64,000 bases of DNA from an uncultured Cellulophaga sp. (GCA_947492955.1 CANLOV010000010.1:1-64000), one strand, 5' to 3'. Counted from the stretch's first letter, positions 36,388 through 45,477 are shown. Made by a program: numbers and translations. The notes: generated from the sequence alone by a model not told the origin.

Positions 36388-38619
36388 TTATATTTTAAAT
36401 CGTATGCCTGTATAGTATAAGCTTCCAAAAATTGGACCATATACAAAAGTAGTATCAAAATTTGCTCCAAAAGGCTCATCTGTACCCAAAATGGGATTAG
36501 ATTGCCTAACATTTGTAATATTCTCTCCTCCTAAATATACTTCAAACTTTTTAGAAAACACTTTGGTTACTTGTATATTTAAGGTTGCTATTGCTGGTGT
36601 TTTATTTGGTAATTGATATGCTATAGGATTTACTATTGTAGATGAAAAACGCTGCTTACCTAACCAATTAAAAGTGGCGTCAAATTTCCATTGCGCATCA
36701 TTTTTTATATCGGTTTCATAAGACATATTAGCAAATAAACGATTTTTAGGCACTAATGGTTTTTCTAATTTTCCTGAAAAATAGGTTGTTTTAACATCAT
36801 AATATTTATAAGCCAAACGCATATCAAAACCTTTAAAGGCCTTATAATTAATTTCTGCCTGAAAACTATTTGCGTAGCTATCTCTTTCTAAATTATAAAA
36901 GCTGATTTGTCCAGGATTTTCATAATCTACCACTACCTGGTTTTTAAAATTTGTTTTATAATAGTCTAGCGTAATATCTGCTTTTTTACCAAACAAATTA
37001 AATCCTTGTAAAAAGGAAACTCCGTAATTCCACGCTATTTCTGGGTTTAAATTATAAGCCCCAGAAGAATTCCCAGTAATATTTATTTGTCTTGATGTTG
37101 CAAACAACTGCTGATTTTCGGCAAAAATATTAGCACTACGTTTTCCCCTGCCTAAAGATGCTCTTAAAGCAGATTTATCCCATGGTGTATAGCGTACATG
37201 TAATCTGGGAGTAAAGAAAGTCCCTAGTATATTATGATTATCTACACGTATCCCTGCTGTTAAATTTATTTTATCTAAATCGTCATAATTATACTCAAAA
37301 AAAGCACCTATTGATTCTTCTGTTCTTTCGTAGTTTATAGTATTTACAAGCTCATCATAATCATCATAAGTATAATTTACCCCAGTTTTAAGCTTGTGCT
37401 TAGAATTATTAATAATTGTGTTATAAATAACATTTGCATACAAGCTATTGTGCTTAATATTGTAGCTGTTTAGTCCAAAATAAGACTCCTGCTTATGCCC
37501 ACTATAAGCGGTTTGCACCCCTAAACTTTGCCAAGGAAGATTTGGGTTTACATAACCTAGTTTAGTTGCTATCTCATACCGTTGTGTATCAATCTCACTA
37601 CCCCAAAATGTTGTTGTTAACTTATCGGTGTCTGGATTAAAATTTAATTCTCCTGCTTGTTTTTCATCATTCAAATATTTTAAATTGATAAAACTTACAA
37701 AGCCTTTTTCTCCGTTGATATATTGCCAACGATTCATGATATTAATTTGATGATATAAGGGCATATCTAAAAACCCATCATCATTTACATCATGTTTTTT
37801 ATTGTGAGAATTCCCATGTAGATATAAACCTGTATACCATTTATCGTTAACCTTTGTATTTAAATGCGTATTTAATTCTAATCGTGTATTAGATGCTCCA
37901 TAAAAATTCACAAATAGTTTATCGTCTGTAGATGGCTTTACTAATTCTGCATTAATTTGTCCTGCTATACTTTCAAAACCATTTACTACACTCCCCGCTC
38001 CTTTTGTTATCTGTATACTTTCTACCCAAGTTCCTGGTATAAAACTAAGACCAAATGCTTGTGATGCTCCGCGGATTGATGGTATATTCTCTGTAGTTAT
38101 TAAAATGTAAGGTGTTGTAAGCCCCAACATCTTTATTTGTCGTGTTCCTGAGACAGCATCGGCAAAATTTACATCTATAGAAGGGTTAGTTTCAAAGCTC
38201 TCCGATAAATTACAACAAGCCGCTTTTAAAAGCTCATCACTACTAACCGTTACTACATTTGCTGCCTGCAAATACGATTTAACTGTGGTTTGCTTTTCAG
38301 ATGTTACCGTTACCTCATCTAAGGCATTAGAAGCTTGTAATGTATGTACAAGCTTATTTGGTTTTGTTATTGTTAATGTATCTGTTTTAAAACCTACATA
38401 ACTAATTACCAATTTAGTATACGCTGCTGTGTAGTCTATGGTAAACTCGCCATTTATATCTGTAATGGTTCCTACAGCTGTATTTAACCAATATACATTT
38501 ACTCCAGGTAGCGGCTCTTTTCCTCCTTCCTCATTTATTTCCTTAACAAGGCCATTAAGTTTCTCCTGCGAAAAAAGAAATATTGGAAATATTACTACTA
38601 TATACAATATGCTTTTCAT
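36388..38619 (-). CDS. TonB-dependent outer-membrane receptor, probably for metal
   Basis: 743 residues. Signal peptide (1-17), a carboxypeptidase-regulatory-like domain (about 20-100, PLPGVNVYWLNTAVGTITDINGEF), a plug domain (about 110-225) and a 22-strand barrel ending in FGSLYYTGIRFKI. The plug contains an unusual Cys pair (AACCNLSESFETN, Cys135-Cys136). The plug is otherwise standard (TTENIPSIRG, VNGFESIAGQINAEL). It lies between two HMA-domain genes, so metal or metal-complex uptake is the best guess; the ligand is unknown. Start five bases after the HMA-MauE gene ends. Confidence 0.85.
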   Translation of the reverse strand: MKSILYIVVIFPIFLFSQEKLNGLVKEINEEGGKEPLPGVNVYWLNTAVGTITDINGEFTIDYTAAYTKLVISYVGFKTDTLTITKPNKLVHTLQASNALDEVTVTSEKQTTVKSYLQAANVVTVSSDELLKAACCNLSESFETNPSIDVNFADAVSGTRQIKMLGLTTPYILITTENIPSIRGASQAFGLSFIPGTWVESIQITKGAGSVVNGFESIAGQINAELVKPSTDDKLFVNFYGASNTRLELNTHLNTKVNDKWYTGLYLHGNSHNKKHDVNDDGFLDMPLYHQINIMNRWQYINGEKGFVSFINLKYLNDEKQAGELNFNPDTDKLTTTFWGSEIDTQRYEIATKLGYVNPNLPWQSLGVQTAYSGHKQESYFGLNSYNIKHNSLYANVIYNTIINNSKHKLKTGVNYTYDDYDELVNTINYERTEESIGAFFEYNYDDLDKINLTAGIRVDNHNILGTFFTPRLHVRYTPWDKSALRASLGRGKRSANIFAENQQLFATSRQINITGNSSGAYNLNPEIAWNYGVSFLQGFNLFGKKADITLDYYKTNFKNQVVVDYENPGQISFYNLERDSYANSFQAEINYKAFKGFDMRLAYKYYDVKTTYFSGKLEKPLVPKNRLFANMSYETDIKNDAQWKFDATFNWLGKQRFSSTIVNPIAYQLPNKTPAIATLNIQVTKVFSKKFEVYLGGENITNVRQSNPILGTDEPFGANFDTTFVYGPIFGSLYYTGIRFKI

Positions 38620-38624
38620 ACTTT

Positions 38625-39338
38625 TTATATATAGATATTAATAAGCATTAGTATTGCCATAACAATCATGATACTATTTTCTATGAATGTAGCCTTGGTC
38701 ATTGGTAATTTTAATGCTGTTCCTAAACATGCACACTGAATTGTTTTTTTATCTACCAATGTTTTTAATACGCCTACTGTAGTTACTCCTAAAATTACAA
38801 GCGTTACTATTAAAGCTATTGGAATTTGAATTCGCATTAAAAACAAAATCCCTAAAATTACCTCTATAAACGGGTATACCCAGCCATAAATTGGAATTGC
38901 TTTAGCAATAGGATCGTACATACGAAACGATTTAGGAAACCCTTTTAAATCTAATAGCTTAAAAAAGCTAAATACGATATAAAATAAACCCATAAAATCT
39001 AGCATAGCATCTGTAATACGCTGCTCTTTATAGTTTAGTAAAAAAGTAGCTACAAGAAGATAGGTAAATATTAAAAACAAAGGCCTTAATTGCTTTAATG
39101 TAGACTCTTTCGAGGCTATTGTATTTTGCTGAATTACGTTTTCGGTAACAACGTATTTACTAGGCAACGCATCTTGTAATGTTTTAAGAGATACTGATTT
39201 ATTTAAATGAAGTAATGCTTTAGAAAGCGCTAAATCTATTTTTACTTCATCAATCTCATTTATAGCTAAGAGACTTTTAGTAACAAATGCAACGCAACCA
39301 TTGCATGTCATCCCTGTTATTGTATATGTTTTTTTCAT
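38625..39338 (-). CDS. HMA domain fused to MauE/DoxX-type membrane protein
   Basis: 237 residues. The N-terminal HMA domain (1-66) has the metal site GMTCNGCVAF (9-18). After a linker come about four transmembrane helices (about 90-112, 115-130, 150-185, 215-235) of the MauE/DoxX-like redox-associated type, with a CACLG motif (about 202-206) facing the end of a loop. MauE-like proteins are linked to disulfide formation or electron transfer; fusion to HMA suggests a membrane metal-handling or reducing role. Directly upstream of the TonB receptor. Confidence 0.85.
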   Translation of the reverse strand: MKKTYTITGMTCNGCVAFVTKSLLAINEIDEVKIDLALSKALLHLNKSVSLKTLQDALPSKYVVTENVIQQNTIASKESTLKQLRPLFLIFTYLLVATFLLNYKEQRITDAMLDFMGLFYIVFSFFKLLDLKGFPKSFRMYDPIAKAIPIYGWVYPFIEVILGILFLMRIQIPIALIVTLVILGVTTVGVLKTLVDKKTIQCACLGTALKLPMTKATFIENSIMIVMAILMLINIYI

Positions 39339-39433
39339 GATTTTTAATATAAAAATTACTTTGTTTAAATAATAAATTAAATACCCCTCTATTTTTCAGG
39401 AGTAGTAATTACCTAAAACTGTAAACTTTTATA

Positions 39434-39832
39434 TCAAATAAGAAAAACTTGGTCTAAAACCTGTATGTTTTCTACTAAAATGGGTGGAGAATAATCATTT
39501 TCATGAATATGCCTTTTTTCTAGTATGTATAGCGTATTTAAATAAGAAGTAGCGAGCGCAACTACAAAAAACTGTTGTTCTATAGATACATCATCAAAAG
39601 AAAACTGTAAATCATCTTGCCCTTCTACAACAATTACCTCATCACTACAACAAGATTTGCTCTCTGTAGCGCCTTTCATTAAATCCATACCACATTTATC
39701 GGCATCTTTAAAAAAAGAAACTGCTACTAAACGTCCCATACAGTAATGCTTCTCTACTTTCCAAGAAGTAGTAGAAATCAATAACAAAAATGCCATTACT
39801 ACAGATAGTATTTGCTGAAACGCTTTTTTCAT
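39434..39832 (-). CDS. HYC_CC_PP family small periplasmic protein
   Basis: 132 residues from the ATG at 39832 (a GTG in front is also in frame but ATG is preferred). The N-terminal hydrophobic segment (about 5-22) is a signal or anchor. The family's three namesakes are visible: HYC (about 29-31, KHYCMGR), CC (SCCSDE, about 60-65) and PP (YSPPILVEN, near the end). Additional Cys lies in KCGMDLM. Function unknown; by name and position a metal-binding periplasmic factor. First gene of the island. Confidence 0.8.
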   Translation of the reverse strand: MKKAFQQILSVVMAFLLLISTTSWKVEKHYCMGRLVAVSFFKDADKCGMDLMKGATESKSCCSDEVIVVEGQDDLQFSFDDVSIEQQFFVVALATSYLNTLYILEKRHIHENDYSPPILVENIQVLDQVFLI

Positions 39833-39837
39833 CACTA

Positions 39838-39845
39838 CAAAAATA
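39838..39845 (-). promoter_or_regulatory. -7-like element at the start of the metal island
   Basis: TATTTTTG on the minus strand, five bases before the ATG at 39832. It would give a leaderless or very short leader transcript for the HYC_CC_PP gene. Confidence 0.4.
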
Positions 39846-39993
39846 CAAAATATAGAAGTAGATTACCTTTAGCACTCTTTTTTAACTAAATTTTAAATAT
39901 ACGAGCTGCTTTTTTCAGTAAAATAATCGTTAATTAACAATATCATTTATAAAGTCTGTTTTTAAAAAAAATTCCAGAATATTATTATCTAAC

Positions 39994-40431
39994 ATGAAAG
40001 AAATAATAAAATACCTGAGTTGGACAAACATTATAGGTTTTCCAATCATATCAATTATACTAATTGTGTATTTTGTTATATACCCATCTGCGTGGTTTGA
40101 TTTCTATATCTCTTTAAATATTTTTATTAGTATTCCTTTTATAATTGCTGGAGTAACATCACTAAAAAATATTAAGGACTTAAATTTAAAAAAAACGCAA
40201 AAAACATTAATCATTATTTTTTTAATTTTATGGATTCCAAGCATTGGCTTGCCTTTCGTATATGAAGCTGGCGGTGTGTTAATATCTTTAACAATAATGG
40301 CAGTGGGTATATGGGCTATATTTAAGTTGAAAAAAGCTTTACACAAATTATTTTTTATAACTATTGTTAGTTCATTTTTTTTAATATTGAATGTAATTAT
40401 GATTTTAACTCTATTCTTTGCTGAACAATAA
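39994..40431 (+). CDS. Small multi-pass membrane protein
   Basis: 145 residues, predicted four hydrophobic helices (about 13-33, 38-56, 68-105 in two turns, 118-140) with few polar loops. No family recognised. It begins a plus-strand trio: the DUF1801 gene starts 14 bases after its stop. Confidence 0.55.
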   Translation: MKEIIKYLSWTNIIGFPIISIILIVYFVIYPSAWFDFYISLNIFISIPFIIAGVTSLKNIKDLNLKKTQKTLIIIFLILWIPSIGLPFVYEAGGVLISLTIMAVGIWAIFKLKKALHKLFFITIVSSFFLILNVIMILTLFFAEQ

Positions 40432-40445
40432 AAAAACTAATACTC

Positions 40446-40874
40446 TTGAAAAATTTGCAACTAAAAACATCTCCAAAAGTTAAAATCGTTTTTAATAGTT
40501 ACCCAAAGTTGGTTAAAAACAAAATGCAATTGCTTAGACAGTTAATTCTTGAAACTGCTAACGAAACAGAAGAAATAACAACTTTAGAAGAAACTTTAAA
40601 ATGGGGAGAACCTAGTTATATTACTAAAATTGGGAGTACGTTACGAATGGACTGGAAACCTAAAAAACCAGACCAATACGCCTTCTATTTTAATTGTAAT
40701 AGTAATTTAGTCTCAACATTTAAAACCGTTTATAAAGATGTATTTACATACGAAGGCAATAGAGCTATTATCTTTAAAATGGAGGATGAACTCCCTGTAA
40801 CCGAATTAAAAAATTGTATTAAAATCTGCTTAACCTATCATAAAGTAAAACAACAATTATTACTAGGTTTGTAA
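40446..40874 (+). CDS. DUF1801-type protein
   Basis: 142 residues. The YdhG/DUF1801 pattern is seen in LRQLILETANE ... EETLKWGEPSYITKIGSTLRMDWKPKKPDQYAFYFNCNS. No enzymatic function is known for the family. It starts with TTG at 40446; no ATG in frame precedes the conserved helix, and the first internal ATG would remove about 26 residues, so TTG is accepted with some doubt. Sixteen bases upstream of the fRMsr gene. Confidence 0.75.
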   Translation: MKNLQLKTSPKVKIVFNSYPKLVKNKMQLLRQLILETANETEEITTLEETLKWGEPSYITKIGSTLRMDWKPKKPDQYAFYFNCNSNLVSTFKTVYKDVFTYEGNRAIIFKMEDELPVTELKNCIKICLTYHKVKQQLLLGL

Positions 40875-40889
40875 AAATTAAAAGGTATT

Positions 40890-41342
40890 ATGTTTCAAAT
40901 ATTAAAAGATAAAATTATTATAATCATAAACGAATCTAACAAAAGCACTGATGACAGATTGCAAAGCATCTGTGAGCTTTTAAAAGAAAATATTTCCTAC
41001 TACGATTGGGTTGGGTTTTATTTTAAAAATGGGGATAAAAACGAATTAAAATTAGGCCCTTATGCAGGCGAAGCTACAGACCACACTATTATCCCTTTTG
41101 GAAAAGGTATTTGCGGGCAAGTGGCTGTATCTAATAAAAATTTTGTGGTGCCAGATGTAAAAGCTCAGGATAATTATATTGCATGTAGCATTACGGTTAA
41201 AGCAGAAATTGTAATTCCACTATTTGTAAACGGAGAAAACATAGGACAAATAGATATAGATTCTAACACGCCAGACCCATTTACCAATCAAGACGAACGC
41301 TTTTTAGAATTCGTAAATGAAAAAGTTGCAGAAATTCTTTAA
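40890..41342 (+). CDS. GAF-type free methionine-(R)-sulfoxide reductase
   Basis: 150 residues. A single GAF domain that reduces free Met-R-sulfoxide in related proteins (fRMsr/YebR). It has GKGICGQVA (Cys75) and QDNYIACS (Cys99), with EIVIPLFVNGENIGQIDIDS after them. The third Cys present in some homologues, just before the GKG motif, is absent here (the position reads TDHT). The two remaining Cys may suffice. Cytoplasmic; upstream of purH, which has its own promoter. Confidence 0.85.
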   Translation: MFQILKDKIIIIINESNKSTDDRLQSICELLKENISYYDWVGFYFKNGDKNELKLGPYAGEATDHTIIPFGKGICGQVAVSNKNFVVPDVKAQDNYIACSITVKAEIVIPLFVNGENIGQIDIDSNTPDPFTNQDERFLEFVNEKVAEIL

Positions 41343-41393
41343 AACTTTACTTGTTTTGTTTATAACTACATCGTTTTTTAAAATCAAAAAAAT

Positions 41394-41401
41394 TACTTTT
41401 G
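41394..41401 (+). promoter_or_regulatory. -7 element for purH
   Basis: TACTTTTG, exact TAnnTTTG match, about 36 bases before the purH ATG. -33 TTG is not clear. Confidence 0.5.
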
Positions 41402-41437
41402 CAATCTTATAATTATTTAACAATAAGTACATAAAGA

Positions 41438-42970
41438 ATGCATAGTACAAAAAAAATTACATCGGCCTTAATTTCTGTATTCCATAAAGATGGTTTAGCT
41501 CCTATTGTTCACAAATTGAATGATTTAGGTGTTACAATATATTCTACGGGTGGTACCGAAAAATTTATAAAAGAATTAGGAGTAGATGTAGTTCCTGTAG
41601 AAGACGTAACTAGTTACCCTTCTATACTTGGCGGACGTGTTAAAACATTACACCCAAAAGTTTTTGGAGGTATTTTAAACAGACAAGATAACGAAAGTGA
41701 TGTTGCGCAATTAAAGGAGTTCGATATTCCTCAGCTAGATTTAGTAATTGTAGATTTATATCCTTTTGAAAAAACAGTAGCTAGTGGTGCTCCTGAACAA
41801 GATATTATAGAAAAGATAGATATAGGTGGTATTTCTTTAATTAGAGCAGCCGCTAAAAACTTTAAAGATGTTCTTTGTGTTTCTTCTATGGAAGATTATA
41901 GCGAAGTTTTAGATATTATTAGTGCAGACAACGGAAATGTTTCGTTAGAAGACCGCAAACGTTTTGCAACAAAATCTTTCAATGTTTCATCGCATTACGA
42001 TTCTGCTATATTTAATTACTTTAACAAAGAAGACCAAGAAACAGTTCTTAAGATTAGTGAAACTAACGGACAAGTATTACGTTACGGAGAAAATCCACAC
42101 CAAAAAGGATTTTTCTTTGGAGATTTTGATGCTATGTTCTCTAAACTACACGGAAAAGAATTATCATATAACAATTTACTAGATGTAGATGCTGCGGTAA
42201 ATCTTATTAATGAGTTTAAGAATGATGAACCTACATTTGCTATCTTAAAGCACAACAATGCTTGTGGTTTAGCATCTAGAAGCACTATACACCAAGCCTA
42301 TGTAGATGCATTAGCAGGAGATCCTGTTTCGGCTTTTGGTGGTGTTTTAATTAGTAATAAAGAAATTGATAAAGCTACAGCAGAAGAAATTCACAAATTA
42401 TTCTGCGAAGTTGTAATTGCACCTAGCTATGCAGGTGATGCTTTAGAAATATTAAAAGGTAAAAAGAATCGTATTATTTTAATTCAGAATGATATTGCTT
42501 TACCAGAAACATCTGTAAGAACATGCTTAAATGGAATCTTAGTACAAGATAAAGACGGAAAAACAGATGAAATAGCAGATTTAAAAAATGCTACAGAAAA
42601 AACACCAACTGAAGCGGAGTTAGAAGACCTTATTTTTGCTTCTAAACTTTGTAAGCACACAAAATCTAACACTATAGTTTTAGCAAAAGGAAAGCAACTA
42701 TGCGCTAGTGGTACTGGTCAAACATCTAGAGTAGACGCTTTAAACCAAGCTATACACAAAGCTGAAACTTTTAATTTTGATTTAAATGGAGCCGTTCTTG
42801 CTAGTGATGCTTTTTTCCCTTTTCCAGATTGTGTAGAAATTGCGCATAAAAGTGGGATAACAAGCGTTATACAGCCAGGAGGTTCTATAAAAGACCAATT
42901 AAGTATAGATTACTGTAATGATAATGGTGTTGCCATGGTTATGACAGGTACTCGTCATTTCAAACATTAA
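41438..42970 (+). CDS. purH: Bifunctional AICAR transformylase/IMP cyclohydrolase
   Basis: 510 residues. Carries out the last two steps of de novo IMP synthesis. The N-terminal IMP cyclohydrolase domain (about 1-190) includes STGGTEKFIKELG, the conserved GGRVKTLHPKVFGGIL and DLVIVDLYPF. The C-terminal formyltransferase domain has LRYGENPHQKG (about 208-218), KHNNACG (about 268-274) and SDAFFPFPD. Length and order are normal. Confidence 0.98.
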   Translation: MHSTKKITSALISVFHKDGLAPIVHKLNDLGVTIYSTGGTEKFIKELGVDVVPVEDVTSYPSILGGRVKTLHPKVFGGILNRQDNESDVAQLKEFDIPQLDLVIVDLYPFEKTVASGAPEQDIIEKIDIGGISLIRAAAKNFKDVLCVSSMEDYSEVLDIISADNGNVSLEDRKRFATKSFNVSSHYDSAIFNYFNKEDQETVLKISETNGQVLRYGENPHQKGFFFGDFDAMFSKLHGKELSYNNLLDVDAAVNLINEFKNDEPTFAILKHNNACGLASRSTIHQAYVDALAGDPVSAFGGVLISNKEIDKATAEEIHKLFCEVVIAPSYAGDALEILKGKKNRIILIQNDIALPETSVRTCLNGILVQDKDGKTDEIADLKNATEKTPTEAELEDLIFASKLCKHTKSNTIVLAKGKQLCASGTGQTSRVDALNQAIHKAETFNFDLNGAVLASDAFFPFPDCVEIAHKSGITSVIQPGGSIKDQLSIDYCNDNGVAMVMTGTRHFKH

Positions 42971-42975
42971 TTTAG

Positions 42976-42983
42976 TACTTTTG
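42976..42983 (+). promoter_or_regulatory. -7 element for mreB
   Basis: TACTTTTG, exact match, about 53 bases before the mreB ATG, giving a leader of about 48 bases. It lies directly after the purH stop. Confidence 0.5.
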
Positions 42984-43036
42984 TTAATTATACGTACCCC
43001 ACGCGAACTAGATAACATAACCAAACCGAATTACAA

Positions 43037-44065
43037 ATGGGATTTTTTGATTTCTTAACTGAGGAAATAGCAATAGATTTAGGAACTGCAAATACACTTA
43101 TTATACATAATGATAAAGTTGTAGTAGATAGCCCGTCTATTGTTGCTAGAGACAGAGTTACTGGTAAAATCATTGCTGTTGGTAAAGAAGCTAGTATGAT
43201 GCAAGGTAAGACGCATGAAAATATAAAAACTATTAGACCTCTTAAAGATGGTGTAATAGCAGATTTCGATGCTTCTGAAAAAATGATTAATATGTTCATT
43301 AAGAACATCCCTGCATTAAAGAAGAAATGGTTTCCTCCAGCATTAAGAATGGTTATTTGTATTCCTTCTGGTATTACAGAAGTAGAAATGCGTGCGGTTA
43401 AAGAATCTGCGGAGCGTGTTAATGGCAAAGAAGTATACTTAATTCATGAACCAATGGCAGCAGCAATTGGTATTGGATTAGATATTATGCAACCAAAGGG
43501 TAACATGATCGTAGATATAGGTGGTGGTACTACTGAAATTGCAGTTATTGCATTAGGTGGTATTGTATGTGATAAATCTGTAAAAATTGCAGGTGACGTT
43601 TTCACCAACGATATTATATATTACATGCGTACACAACACAACCTTTACGTAGGAGAAAGTACTGCTGAAAACATAAAAATACAGATTGGTTCTGCTACAG
43701 AGGATTTACAAACCCCACCAGACGAAATGTCTGTTCAGGGTAGAGATTTATTAACAGGTAAGCCTAAACAAGTGCAAATTTCGTACAGAGAAATAGCTAA
43801 AGCCCTAGATAAATCTATACTACGTGTAGAAGATGCCGTTATGGAAACTCTATCACAAACACCTCCAGAGCTAGCTGCAGATATTTACAACACAGGTATT
43901 TATTTAGCGGGTGGTGGATCTATGCTTAGAGGTTTAGACAGAAGGTTATCTCAAAAAACAGATTTACCCGTATATATAGCAGAAGACCCATTAAGAGCTG
44001 TTGTTAGAGGTACAGGAATATCACTAAAAAACCTTGATCGCTACAAGAGCATTTTAATAAAATAA
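43037..44065 (+). CDS. mreB: Rod shape-determining protein MreB
   Basis: 342 residues. Bacterial actin that organises lateral cell-wall synthesis. Actin-fold motifs: phosphate 1 DLGTANTLI (about 15-23), phosphate 2 DIGGGTTEIAVI (about 161-172), adenosine motif GIYLAGGGSMLRGLD (about 291-305). A hairpin at 44076-44106 separates it from mreC. Confidence 0.98.
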   Translation: MGFFDFLTEEIAIDLGTANTLIIHNDKVVVDSPSIVARDRVTGKIIAVGKEASMMQGKTHENIKTIRPLKDGVIADFDASEKMINMFIKNIPALKKKWFPPALRMVICIPSGITEVEMRAVKESAERVNGKEVYLIHEPMAAAIGIGLDIMQPKGNMIVDIGGGTTEIAVIALGGIVCDKSVKIAGDVFTNDIIYYMRTQHNLYVGESTAENIKIQIGSATEDLQTPPDEMSVQGRDLLTGKPKQVQISYREIAKALDKSILRVEDAVMETLSQTPPELAADIYNTGIYLAGGGSMLRGLDRRLSQKTDLPVYIAEDPLRAVVRGTGISLKNLDRYKSILIK

Positions 44066-44075
44066 TTAAAATACG

Positions 44076-44106
44076 CCTCTCATTAATTTACATCATTAGT
44101 GAGAGG
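44076..44106 (+). terminator. Hairpin between mreB and mreC (possible attenuator)
   Basis: Twelve-base-pair stem CCTCTCATTAAT / ATTAGTGAGAGG (one G-T pair) with a 7-base loop, 10 bases after the mreB stop. The following bases (TTGTATA) are only partly T-rich, so it may be an attenuator or RNA-stability hairpin rather than a full terminator. Confidence 0.5.
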
Positions 44107-44159
44107 TTGTATATAACTCACACTTAATTTAAAATAGTTTCGCTAATAATAAAGAGTGA

Positions 44160-44978
44160 ATGCAACAGATAATAAACTTTATATTAAGATATAAAAATAC
44201 ATTACTGTATGTTTTTTTATTATTTATTGCACTAACTATTACCATACAATCTCACTCCTACCACAAGTCTAAATTTTTTAATTCGGCCAATAGCTTGTCT
44301 GGAAATATTTATCAAACTTCTTTTAATGTTTCTTCTTATTTCAACTTAAATCAAGAAAATAAACGATTATTAGAGGAGAACTTAAGACTAAGAAATATTT
44401 TATTTAATCAGAACAAATTATTAGATACCGTAATTTCAGATTCCACTACTAATTACACCGTTATTTCTGCTCAGATAATAAAAAACAGTTATGCTAAACC
44501 TATGAATTATATTACCCTTAATAAAGGTAGTAAGCAAGGTGTAGCACAAGATATGGGTGTTATTAATGCAAAAGGTATTTTAGGAATTGTAGAGAACACC
44601 TCAACAAGTTTTGCTACTGTACAAAGTATTCTAAACACTAAATCTAACATAAATGCCAAAATAAAGAACACCGATTATTTTGGTTCTCTTATTTGGAATA
44701 CTGAAGATGCTAATACAGTACAATTAACAGATGTTCCAAGGCTTGTAAAGTTACACGTTGGTGATACCATTGTTACAGGAGCTATGTCTAGTATTTTTCC
44801 AGAAAACATCCCTATTGGTACTATTAAAGAGTTTGATTTAAATAGCTCTAAAAGCTATTATAAAATAAACATTAGTTTATTTAACAATATGACTAATCTT
44901 AAAAATGCATATATAATTAACAATATTAAAAGAGAGGAAATATTAGAATTAGAATCAGAAACAACCAATGGCAAATAG
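44160..44978 (+). CDS. mreC: Rod shape-determining protein MreC
   Basis: 272 residues. One N-terminal transmembrane helix (about 12-29), a coiled coil (about 60-85, LNQENKRLLEENLRLRNILF) and a periplasmic two-beta-barrel domain (about 95-260, with SYAKPMNYITLNKGSKQGVAQDMGVI). Links MreB to the periplasmic elongation enzymes. Overlaps mreD by 11 bases. Confidence 0.95.
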   Translation: MQQIINFILRYKNTLLYVFLLFIALTITIQSHSYHKSKFFNSANSLSGNIYQTSFNVSSYFNLNQENKRLLEENLRLRNILFNQNKLLDTVISDSTTNYTVISAQIIKNSYAKPMNYITLNKGSKQGVAQDMGVINAKGILGIVENTSTSFATVQSILNTKSNINAKIKNTDYFGSLIWNTEDANTVQLTDVPRLVKLHVGDTIVTGAMSSIFPENIPIGTIKEFDLNSSKSYYKINISLFNNMTNLKNAYIINNIKREEILELESETTNGK

Positions 44979-45477
44979 CTTCTATTTTATAAATATTATT
45001 CGATTTACATTACTTGTATTATTACAGGTTATGGTTTTTAATAGGCTTAATTTCTACGGGTTTATAAATCCTATGGTTTACATCTTATTTCTTTACTGGT
45101 TTCCTATAAAAGAAAATAAAAGCCCATTTATTATTATTAGTTTTTTATTAGGCTTTTTTATAGATTTTTTATCAGATTCAATGGCAATTAATACGGTTGC
45201 TACTGTATCTATAGCTTATTTAAGACCCGCATTAATGCGGTTTTGTTTTGGTGTAAATTACGAATTTCAGAACTTTAAAATAACCAGCACTGCCAAATTA
45301 CAACAATTAACTTTTTTATCGCTATTAATTCTTATACACCATATTATTTTCTTTTCACTAGAAATTTTTAATTTATCATATTTACTAGTAATTTTAAAGA
45401 AAGTTATAGCAACTAGCTTAGCAACGTGGCTTATATGCCTTTTAGTTAGCTCTTTATTCAGTGTAAAAAAGAAATGA
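44968..45477 (+). CDS. mreD: Rod shape-determining protein MreD
   Basis: 169 residues with about five transmembrane helices (about 7-25, 30-44, 50-75, 105-123, 130-165). The sequence itself is weakly conserved; the assignment relies on size, membrane topology and the mreC-mreD-mrdA order with overlapping reading frames (11 and 4 bases). Confidence 0.9.
   Translation: MANSFYFINIIRFTLLVLLQVMVFNRLNFYGFINPMVYILFLYWFPIKENKSPFIIISFLLGFFIDFLSDSMAINTVATVSIAYLRPALMRFCFGVNYEFQNFKITSTAKLQQLTFLSLLILIHHIIFFSLEIFNLSYLLVILKKVIATSLATWLICLLVSSLFSVKKK

Noticed and set aside
39869-39877. TTAGCACTC, a half-site of the CIRCE heat-shock operator
   Set aside because: The inverted partner GAGTGCTAA is missing and no chaperone gene is near; a single half-site is not a CIRCE element.
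42988-43428. 146-codon open frame antisense to mreB
   Set aside because: Shadow of the well-conserved mreB; Ser/Ile-rich translation without family features.
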